64,000 nucleotides of DNA, taken from positions 1-64,000 of the forward strand of contig CAXHCA010000002.1 in the NCBI GenBank assembly GCA_964015035.1, in the 5' to 3' direction. Shown piece after piece: positions 43,545 through 49,993 of the stretch (positions are counted from its first letter, which is position 1; each line of letters opens with the position of its first letter). The position numbers and the translations under genes were made by a program. The DNA is from BQJU01 sp964015035 (GTDB taxonomy: Bacteria; Bacteroidota; Bacteroidia; Chitinophagales; Saprospiraceae). The notes beneath the pieces are model-generated. The model ran no database searches. It saw nothing but the letters and a program-made list of their open reading frames with translations, and was not told where the DNA came from.

Positions 43545-43640
43545 CAATGCCGAGACGTTGCGTGAAGGATAGTAGCGGCTACAACCGCAGGGCGTAATAG
43601 CGGATAGCCTGACCCGACGCAGGAGGGGCACGCCCCAATC
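43545..43640. repeat. Palindrome-rich block in the hisD-hisC gap
   Basis: The segment contains several G/C-rich inverted motifs, such as AGCGGCTACAACCGC and GGGGCACGCCCC, in an otherwise A/T-moderate operon. It resembles the palindrome-rich intergenic blocks seen in many copies in Bacteroidota genomes, but only one copy lies in this window, so repeat status is inferred. Confidence 0.4.
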
Positions 43641-43648
43641 AAAAAAAA

Positions 43649-44704
43649 ATGAATAATTCAACAGCAATGACCAATATTGATCAACTGGTACGCAAAAACA
43701 TTCGGGCTTTAAAGCCGTATGCTTCGGCACGCAGTGAATTTAAGGGCGGTGCAGAGGTGTTTTTGGATGCCAATGAGAACCCTTATGAAACGGGCTTAAA
43801 TCGCTATCCTGATCCCTTGCAATGGGCGCTGAAGGAAAAAGTGAGCAAAAAGAAGGGGGTGCCGGTGGGACAGATTTTTCTGGGGAATGGTAGTGATGAG
43901 GCCATTGATCTATTGGTGCGGATTTTTTGTGAACCACGGCAAGATCATATCTTGATTTTGCCGCCCACTTATGGCATGTACCAGGTGTCGGCCGATATTG
44001 CAGATGTGGCCATCCGGGAAGTGCCTTTACGGGCCGATTTTCAACCGGATGTGGCGGCTATTTTGGCGGCGGCCGATGAACATTCGAAGTTGCTCTTTTT
44101 GTGTAGTCCGAATAATCCTACGGGCAATAGCATGGATGTCGGGTTGGTACAGGAGTTGGTGGCCGGATTTCCGGGAGTTGTCGTAATTGATGAGGCTTAC
44201 ATTGACTTTTCGGAGCAAGAAAGCTTTGTGTCGTTGCTGAAAAAAGCGAATAATGTGGTGGTATTACAAACCTTTTCCAAGGCTTGGGGTTTGGCAGGTA
44301 TCCGCTTGGGCATGGCCTTTGCTTCGGAAGCGATTATTCACTATTTTAATAAAGTAAAGCCGCCTTATAATGTGAATCAGCTGACACAAAAAGCCGCCTT
44401 GCAGGCGCTGGAACAAGGCGGTCAGCAAGAGGAGTGGGTGTCGGAATTGCTGGCAGAACGAGGCAAGCTGGCGGATGAATTGAATAAGTTGATGTATGTG
44501 CAGGAAGTCTACCCCTCCGATGCCAATTTTTTGCTAATCAAGGTACCGGAACCGGTAAATTTATATCGTTATTTGGTTGGTAAAAGGATCATTGTGCGTG
44601 ACCGGTCGCGGGTGTTGTTGTGTGAGGGATGTCTGCGGATTACCGTGGGGCGGCCGGAGGAAAATCGCCGATTAGTGCAGTGTTTGACTCAATATGGAAA
44701 TTGA
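43649..44704 (+). CDS. hisC: Histidinol-phosphate aminotransferase
   Basis: A 351-residue class II PLP aminotransferase converting imidazole-acetol phosphate and glutamate to histidinol phosphate. LDANENPYETGLNRYPDP, NNPTGN, DEAYIDFS and the Schiff-base lysine in TFSKAWGLAGIRLGMAF (about residues 208-224) are present, as is the C-terminal arginine motif CLRITVGRPEEN. hisB begins 17 bases after its stop. Confidence 0.96.
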   Translation: MNNSTAMTNIDQLVRKNIRALKPYASARSEFKGGAEVFLDANENPYETGLNRYPDPLQWALKEKVSKKKGVPVGQIFLGNGSDEAIDLLVRIFCEPRQDHILILPPTYGMYQVSADIADVAIREVPLRADFQPDVAAILAAADEHSKLLFLCSPNNPTGNSMDVGLVQELVAGFPGVVVIDEAYIDFSEQESFVSLLKKANNVVVLQTFSKAWGLAGIRLGMAFASEAIIHYFNKVKPPYNVNQLTQKAALQALEQGGQQEEWVSELLAERGKLADELNKLMYVQEVYPSDANFLLIKVPEPVNLYRYLVGKRIIVRDRSRVLLCEGCLRITVGRPEENRRLVQCLTQYGN

Positions 44705-44721
44705 TAAAAAGCCATTTTAAA

Positions 44722-45885
44722 ATGACCAAGACCAACAATTCAGGCGGACAAAAACTCCTCATCCTCGATCGCGACGGCACGCTGGTGATTGAGCCGCCGG
44801 AGGATTATCAATTGGACTCGCTGGAAAAGCTGGAGTTTTACCCAAAAGTGTTTCAATATCTGGCAAGGATCGTGCAAGAGCTCGATTATCAGTTGGTTAT
44901 GATTACAAATCAGGATGGATTGGGGACGGATAGTTTTCCGGAAGAAACCTTCTGGCCGGCTCACGAAAAGGTGATGAAAGCCTTTGCGAATGAAGGGATC
45001 ACCTTTGTGGATGTACTGATTGATCGGACCTTTGCCCGGGAAAATGCGCCAACCCGCAAGCCGAATACAGGGTTGATGACCCACTATATGCAAGGAGGGT
45101 ATGATCTGGCCAATTCCGTTGTGATTGGTGACCGGCTGACGGATATGGAGCTGGCGCGTAACCTTGGCGCAAAGGGGATCTGGCTAAATAATGAACCGGA
45201 ATTGGGGGCAGAGGAATTGACGAAAGAGAAGCGAGAAACCTTAGATGAAGTCATCGCTTTGACCACGACGGATTGGGCGGACATTTACCGGTTTTTGAAA
45301 TTACCTCCCCGTCAGGTGGAAGTGAAGCGGACGACCAAAGAAACGGACATTTTGATCAATTTGAATCTGGATGGTCATGGAATGGCTCAAAACGAAACCG
45401 GCATTGGCTTTTTCGATCACATGCTGGATCAATTGGCCAAACATTCCACTAGCGATTTAAGTGTCAGGGTAAAGGGGGATTTGCACATTGATGAACACCA
45501 CACTATCGAGGACACGGCTCTGGCGTTGGGTGAGGCTTTCCGTCAGGCGTTGGGCGATAAACGGGGCATTGAACGCTATGGCTATTGTCTGCCGATGGAT
45601 GACTGTCTGGCTCAGGTAGCCATTGATTTTGGGGGCCGTCCCTGGTTGGTTTGGGAAGCGGAATTTAGGCGCGAGATGATTGGCCAGATGCCTACGGAGA
45701 TGTTTTATCACTTTTTCAAATCCTTCAGTGATGCGGCGTTGTGCAATCTGAATGTCAAGGCAGAGGGTACCAACGAGCACCATAAAATTGAGGCTATTTT
45801 TAAGGCTTTCGCCAAATCGATTAAACAGGCCAAGCGTCGGGATATCGGGAATATGGAGTTGCCCTCGACGAAGGGAATGTTGTGA
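44722..45885 (+). CDS. hisB: Bifunctional histidinol-phosphatase / imidazoleglycerol-phosphate dehydratase
   Basis: A 387-residue fusion. The N-terminal HAD phosphatase (about 1-165) has LILDRDGTLVIE and MITNQDGLG. The C-terminal dehydratase (about 195-387) has the metal-binding histidine motifs GIGFFDHMLDQLAKHS and DEHHTIEDTALALGEA, and NEHHKIEAIFKAFAKS near the end. It supplies steps 6 and 8 of histidine synthesis. The start at 44722 avoids a longer frame overlapping hisC. The fusion order matches the enterobacterial and Bacteroidota HisB. Confidence 0.96.
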   Translation: MTKTNNSGGQKLLILDRDGTLVIEPPEDYQLDSLEKLEFYPKVFQYLARIVQELDYQLVMITNQDGLGTDSFPEETFWPAHEKVMKAFANEGITFVDVLIDRTFARENAPTRKPNTGLMTHYMQGGYDLANSVVIGDRLTDMELARNLGAKGIWLNNEPELGAEELTKEKRETLDEVIALTTTDWADIYRFLKLPPRQVEVKRTTKETDILINLNLDGHGMAQNETGIGFFDHMLDQLAKHSTSDLSVRVKGDLHIDEHHTIEDTALALGEAFRQALGDKRGIERYGYCLPMDDCLAQVAIDFGGRPWLVWEAEFRREMIGQMPTEMFYHFFKSFSDAALCNLNVKAEGTNEHHKIEAIFKAFAKSIKQAKRRDIGNMELPSTKGML

Positions 45886-45890
45886 GAGAG

Positions 45891-46161
45891 GGGGGAATGC
45901 GATGAAGCGGATGAGGCGGGGGAGCTGGTTTATGATGAGGCGGATGATGTGGTTTATTTGGGCCTTGGTTCCGGAGGAACCAAATCTTTGTAGAAACGGT
46001 CAGGAGAGGTATTGCGCACCAGCGGTGCGCTATCTGAATAAAATCCAGGGCGAAATAAATTTCAGTCAACCATTAAAACCGATTCCGGAGGAACCAAACC
46101 TTTGTAGAAACGGCCCTTGGGGGAATGCGATGAAGCGGATGAGGCGGGGGAGCTGGTTTAT
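45891..46161. repeat. X-Y-hairpin-Y-X direct-repeat block in the hisB-hisH gap
   Basis: A 43-bp unit X occurs at 45891-45933 and 46119-46161. A 31-bp unit Y (TTCCGGAGGAACCAAA, one base varying after it, then TTTGTAGAAACGG) occurs at 45969-45999 and 46083-46113. Between the Y units is a hairpin GCGCACC-AGC-GGTGCGC (46014-46030). Both unit types are in direct orientation. Most of the 374-base gap is this block. Confidence 0.75.
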
Positions 46162-46259
46162 TCGTTGTGAGAACCACTGATGGAATGCAGGATTAAAGGT
46201 TAAAGATGAATAGTTATTTCGGCGATTTTTGCATTCCTAGAACCTAATTAATAACAATC

Positions 46260-46847
46260 ATGAAGATAGCCATCATTGACTACAACGCGGGAAATGTACG
46301 ATCTGTACTCTATGCGATGGAACGTTTGGGGCGGAGCGCCATTTTGACAGGAGATCATCAGCAGATCAGAGAGGCGGATAAGGTGATCTTTCCCGGAGTA
46401 GGGGAGGCATTGACGACGATGACACACCTGCGTGAAAAAGGGTTGGATGAGTTGATTCGTTCATTGACGCAGCCGGTATTGGGCATCTGTCTGGGCATGC
46501 AATTGCTGTGTGAGCATTCCGAAGAGAATGATGCCGATTGTCTGGGCATTATTCCACAGCGAGTGGTGCGTTTTCGGCCAAAGGCCGGTGAAAAAGTGCC
46601 ACACATGGGCTGGAATCAACTGCGCATAAATGAAGGCAGTTGGTTGGATGCTTCCCTGGACGGAGAATATGTCTACTTTGTACACAGCTACTATGTTGAA
46701 ATCGGGCTACATACGGCCGGTGTGACGGACTATATCCAGCCGTTTAGTTCGGTGATGCGGAAAGATAATTTTTACGCCACCCAGTTTCACCCGGAAAAAT
46801 CGGGTGAGGTGGGGCGAAAGATTTTGGAAACGTTTTTGGAAATATGA
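46260..46847 (+). CDS. hisH: Imidazole glycerol phosphate synthase subunit HisH
   Basis: A 195-residue class I glutamine amidotransferase that delivers ammonia to HisF. The nucleophile cysteine lies in LGICLGMQLLCE (about residues 75-86), and the His-Glu pair in QFHPEKSGEVG near the C-terminus. The N-terminus IAIIDYNAGNVRSV is standard. It pairs with hisF downstream. Confidence 0.96.
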   Translation: MKIAIIDYNAGNVRSVLYAMERLGRSAILTGDHQQIREADKVIFPGVGEALTTMTHLREKGLDELIRSLTQPVLGICLGMQLLCEHSEENDADCLGIIPQRVVRFRPKAGEKVPHMGWNQLRINEGSWLDASLDGEYVYFVHSYYVEIGLHTAGVTDYIQPFSSVMRKDNFYATQFHPEKSGEVGRKILETFLEI

Positions 46848-46859
46848 TTTTTTGTTTAA

Positions 46860-47025
46860 GAGTAAGTTTGGAGGTAATCATTCAGTCCCGGTAAAACCGG
46901 GATTTTGGAACCTCACTTCGGTTATTTTTTCGTCCTTAGCGCCCCTAAGGGCTTAAAAATGAGCCTTGCGAGAACCCAGAATCTGCAATTTTCGCGGCTA
47001 AAGCACCACCTCCAAACAAGCACTT
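46860..47025. repeat. Intergenic repeat, type 1 copy in the hisH-hisA gap
   Basis: Ends: AGAGTAAGTTTGGAGGT and ACCTCCAAACAAGCACTT. The core has the CCCGGT-AAA-ACCGGG hairpin (46887-46901). The second hairpin is CCTTAG-CGCCC-CTAAGG (46934-46950), where the other copies have a different stem sequence at the same place, so pairing rather than sequence is kept. Confidence 0.8.
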
Positions 47026-47044
47026 AATTTTTAAACTCAAACCA

Positions 47045-47767
47045 ATGCAGATTATCCCGGCCATAGACATTATCGACGGAAAATGTGTGCGCCTCACGCA
47101 GGGCGATTATGCTCGGAAAAAGGTGTATAATGAAGACCCCTTGGAGGTAGCCAAACAATTTGCCGGAGCTGGCATTGAGCGGCTGCATTTGGTGGATTTG
47201 GATGGGGCCAAGGCGAGTCGCATCATCAATTATAAGGTGTTGGAAAAGATTGCGACTAAGACTGATTTGCACATCGATTTTGGCGGAGGGCTGAAGTCGG
47301 ACGAAGATGTGCGCATTGCCTTCAATAGTGGGGCTCGGCAAGTGACCGGAGGGACGATTGCTGTGAAAAATCCCGAATTGTTTGCAAGCTGGTTGGCCCA
47401 ATACGGATCGGAGAAAATCATCCTGGGCGCAGATGCCAAGGATCGGAAAATTGCGGTCAGCGGTTGGCAGGAGGCTAGTGAACTCAATTTGCTGGCCTTT
47501 CTGAAGGATTATACGGCCAAAGGCATTCAATACTCGGTTTGTACCGATATTGCCAAGGACGGCCTCTTACAGGGCAGTTCAGTGGATCTGTACCGGGAAA
47601 TATTGGGCGAAATTCCTGACTTAAAACTCATTGCCAGTGGCGGCGTGACCACTATGGCGGAGCTGGTGGAATTGCGCGATATTGGCTGCTATGGAGCCAT
47701 TGTGGGCAAGGCATTGTATGAAGGACATTTGACGGTGGAGGAAGTGGTGAGGGAGTTCATTGTTTAG
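47045..47767 (+). CDS. hisA: ProFAR isomerase
   Basis: A 240-residue TIM barrel that opens the ribose ring of ProFAR to PRFAR by an Amadori rearrangement. IIPAIDIIDGKCVRLTQGDY with catalytic Asp8, HIDFGGGLKSDEDV, the catalytic second aspartate in VCTDIAKDGLLQGS (about residues 157-170), and the phosphate-binding IASGGVTTMAEL are visible. A repeat element fills the gap on each side of the gene. Confidence 0.96.
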   Translation: MQIIPAIDIIDGKCVRLTQGDYARKKVYNEDPLEVAKQFAGAGIERLHLVDLDGAKASRIINYKVLEKIATKTDLHIDFGGGLKSDEDVRIAFNSGARQVTGGTIAVKNPELFASWLAQYGSEKIILGADAKDRKIAVSGWQEASELNLLAFLKDYTAKGIQYSVCTDIAKDGLLQGSSVDLYREILGEIPDLKLIASGGVTTMAELVELRDIGCYGAIVGKALYEGHLTVEEVVREFIV

Positions 47768-47849
47768 ACGGGGAGAGCCGGTTTAGAAGGGAGGAGAATT
47801 AAGTCAAACGGGAGGGCATTGCGAGGACCTTTGTTGGGAGATTGGCTTG

Positions 47850-48016
47850 GTGCATGTTTGGAGGCCGACCTTTGGGTTGCAAAACAACACTTTTTTGATG
47901 ACACATCGTTCTTTTTTTATCCGTCTCGGCTCAACCGAGATGCATTTCAAAAAAAGCCTTGTTGCACCGAAAAAATGATACTTTTCGCCAGCAAATCCGA
48001 CCTCCAAACATGCACT
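47850..48016. repeat. Intergenic repeat, type 2 copy in the hisA-hisF gap
   Basis: Ends: GTGCATGTTTGGAGG and CCTCCAAACATGCACT, a near-perfect terminal inverted repeat. Core: TTTGGGTTGCAAAACAACAC, a CTCGG-CTCAA-CCGAG hairpin near 47925-47940, and TTTTCGCCAGCAAATCCGAC. It is nearly identical in length and order to the copy at 48849-49016. Confidence 0.82.
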
Positions 48017-48059
48017 AAACCCCAATTCCTAAAACTTAATTAATAACAATCCTGATGAT

Positions 48060-48815
48060 ATGTTAGCCAAAAGAATTATTCCTTGTCTGGACATCAAAGA
48101 CGGGCGGACGGTAAAGGGGGTGAATTTCGTCAATCTGCGGGATGCCGGTGACCCGGTAGAGTTGGGGGCGTTGTATAGCGAACAGGGGGCTGATGAACTA
48201 ATATTTCTGGATATTACGGCGACCCATGAAAAACGCAAGACGCTGGCTTCTCTGGCAAGGGATATTGCCGGTCATTTGAGTATTCCCTTTACCATCGGTG
48301 GCGGCATTAAGTCGGTGGAGGATGTGGATGTACTACTGGCATCGGGAGCGGATAAGATTTCCATCAATTCTGCGGCAGTGCGACGTCCGGAACTGATTGA
48401 TGAGTTGGCGCGGAACTTTGGCAGCCAGTTTGTAGTCATTGCGGTTGATGCCAAACAGATTGATGGCGACTGGTGGGTACACCTGAACGGTGGGCGCATT
48501 CCTACGGAAATTCGACTCATGGACTGGATCAAGGAGAGCCAGGAGCGTGGCGCGGGAGAGATTCTTTTCACTTCCATGGATCATGATGGGACCAAAAACG
48601 GCTTTGCCAATGAGATTACAGCACAAGTATCCGAAGCCTTATCGATTCCTGTGATTGCCTCTGGCGGCGCGGGTACGATGGCCCATTTCAAAGACGTTTT
48701 TACCAAAGGGAAAGCGGATGCAGGTTTGGCGGCCAGTATTTTTCACTTTCGTGAAATCGGGATTGGTGAATTGAAGGAATATCTGGATGAAGAGGGGATT
48801 GTGGTGAGGAGGTAG
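48060..48815 (+). CDS. hisF: Imidazole glycerol phosphate synthase subunit HisF
   Basis: A 251-residue TIM barrel cyclase. LAKRIIPCLDIKDGRTVKGVNF carries catalytic Asp11, TIGGGIKSVEDV and ISINSAAV are standard, the second catalytic aspartate lies in LFTSMDHDGTKNGF (about 165-178), and VIASGGAGTMAHF binds phosphate. With HisH it makes imidazole glycerol phosphate and AICAR. Confidence 0.97.
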   Translation: MLAKRIIPCLDIKDGRTVKGVNFVNLRDAGDPVELGALYSEQGADELIFLDITATHEKRKTLASLARDIAGHLSIPFTIGGGIKSVEDVDVLLASGADKISINSAAVRRPELIDELARNFGSQFVVIAVDAKQIDGDWWVHLNGGRIPTEIRLMDWIKESQERGAGEILFTSMDHDGTKNGFANEITAQVSEALSIPVIASGGAGTMAHFKDVFTKGKADAGLAASIFHFREIGIGELKEYLDEEGIVVRR

Positions 48816-48848
48816 GCGGTTTATGGGTAATGGAGCGTTTGGTTTACG

Positions 48849-49016
48849 AGTGTTTGTTTGGAGGTCAAACTTTGGGTTATAAAATAACACTTTTTTGGTG
48901 ATACATCGTTCTTTTTCTTATCCGTCTCTGCTCAGCCGAGATGCATTTCAAAAAACGCCTTGTTTTATCAAAAAAATGATGCTTTTCGCCAGCAAATCCG
49001 ACCTCCCAACATGCTT
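48849..49016. repeat. Intergenic repeat, type 2 copy in the hisF-hisIE gap
   Basis: Ends: AGTGTTTGTTTGGAGGTC and GACCTCCCAACATGCTTT. The core closely follows the 47850 copy (CAAACTTTGGGTTATAAAAT, a hairpin around GTCTCTGCTCAGCCGAGATG, then TTTTCGCCAGCAAATCCGAC). Confidence 0.82.
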
Positions 49017-49082
49017 TGATTTAGATTTAATGGGGAATGCTTCCGGAGCGAAATCAATTGAATAGTTTGATAACCACTAATC

Positions 49083-49691
49083 ATGAATGAGATACAACTA
49101 GATCAAATAGACTTTGCCAAAGGCAATGGTCTTATTCCCGTTATTGTGCAGGATGTGGATACCGAAAAGGTGTTGATGCTGGGCTACATGAATCGGGAGG
49201 CGTTGGAAAAGACCTTGGAAGCGGGGAGGGTGACCTTTTTTAGTCGCAGTAAACAACGGCTGTGGACGAAGGGGGAGACTTCCGGTAATTACCTGGAGTT
49301 GAAGTCTATCAAAGAGGATTGCGACCGGGACACCTTGCTGATCAGAGCAGCGCCGGTGGGGCCGGTTTGCCATACGGGCAGTGATACCTGTTTTGATGAA
49401 AAGAACCTACCGCGCGATTTTATTCGCCACCTGGAAAAGGTGATCCAAAGCCGCAAGGCGCACCCGGAGGCGGGGTCTTATACGGCGTCACTATTTGCGA
49501 AAGGCATCAACAAAGTGGCCCAAAAAGTGGGTGAGGAGGCAGTAGAGCTGGTGATCGAAGCAAAGGATGACAATGAAGAACTTTTTCTCGGCGAGGCGGC
49601 GGATTTATTGTACCATTATCTGGTATTGCTGACGGCAAAAGGGTATGCGCTGGATGATGTGGTTCGGGTGCTGAAAGAGCGGCATCGGTAA
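49083..49691 (+). CDS. hisI: Bifunctional PR-AMP cyclohydrolase / PR-ATP pyrophosphatase
   Basis: A 202-residue HisIE fusion for steps 2 and 3 of histidine synthesis. The cyclohydrolase half has VLMLGYMNREALEKT, TFFSRSKQRLWTKGETSGN and the zinc-binding CDRDTLLI ... VCHTGSDTCF segments. The pyrophosphatase half (from about residue 115) has the MazG-like KVGEEAVELVIEA and EAADLLYHYLVLL helices with the metal-binding acidic residues. It ends the his operon. Confidence 0.96.
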   Translation: MNEIQLDQIDFAKGNGLIPVIVQDVDTEKVLMLGYMNREALEKTLEAGRVTFFSRSKQRLWTKGETSGNYLELKSIKEDCDRDTLLIRAAPVGPVCHTGSDTCFDEKNLPRDFIRHLEKVIQSRKAHPEAGSYTASLFAKGINKVAQKVGEEAVELVIEAKDDNEELFLGEAADLLYHYLVLLTAKGYALDDVVRVLKERHR

Positions 49692-49752
49692 TCGATTTGT
49701 CTTTTCTTGCTCTTCGGCGATTTTTACTTCTTTTCCCTGATATAAAGCAAGC

Positions 49753-49777
49753 AAAACCAAGGCTGTCCCTGGTTTTT
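49753..49777 (+). terminator. Terminator of the his operon
   Basis: AAAACCAAGG pairs with CCCTGGTTTT (one A-C mismatch) around CTGT and continues into T residues, 60 bases after the hisIE stop. Confidence 0.6.
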
Positions 49778-49800
49778 AACGCTGCGAAGACATTCGTATC

Positions 49801-49977
49801 ATGGCTGAGCGCATTCAGCGTGGTGATAACGTCGGTGCCAATCTCGAACACCTCGCCCGGTTTTCGGAAGAGATGAAGGCTTATTTGTGCAAACGTATCA
49901 AAAATGCGGAGGATGGAACAGGCAAGGGAGATTGCTTCGACTTATGCGTCGATTCCGTTTTTGTTATTGGCGGATGA
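49801..49977 (+). CDS. Possible small protein of 58 residues
   Basis: An ATG-initiated frame begins MAERIQRGDNVGANLEHLARF, with a helical charged N-terminal half and a Cys-containing end (KGDCFDLCVDS). It sits 24 bases beyond the his terminator and converges on the sensor-kinase gene. No ribosome binding site or family is recognised. It may be a chance frame. Confidence 0.25.
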   Translation: MAERIQRGDNVGANLEHLARFSEEMKAYLCKRIKNAEDGTGKGDCFDLCVDSVFVIGG

Positions 49978-49993
49978 GGGTTAGGGGCACTTG

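Noticed and set aside
45752..46180. A 142-codon frame running from hisB into the following gap
   Set aside because: It is out of frame with hisB and continues only through the duplicated X and Y units, giving a repetitive Arg/Met/Trp-rich translation.
42101..49016. CRISPR array
   Set aside because: The repeats are long, few, unevenly spaced and separated by genes, with inverted rather than direct short repeats and no cas genes.
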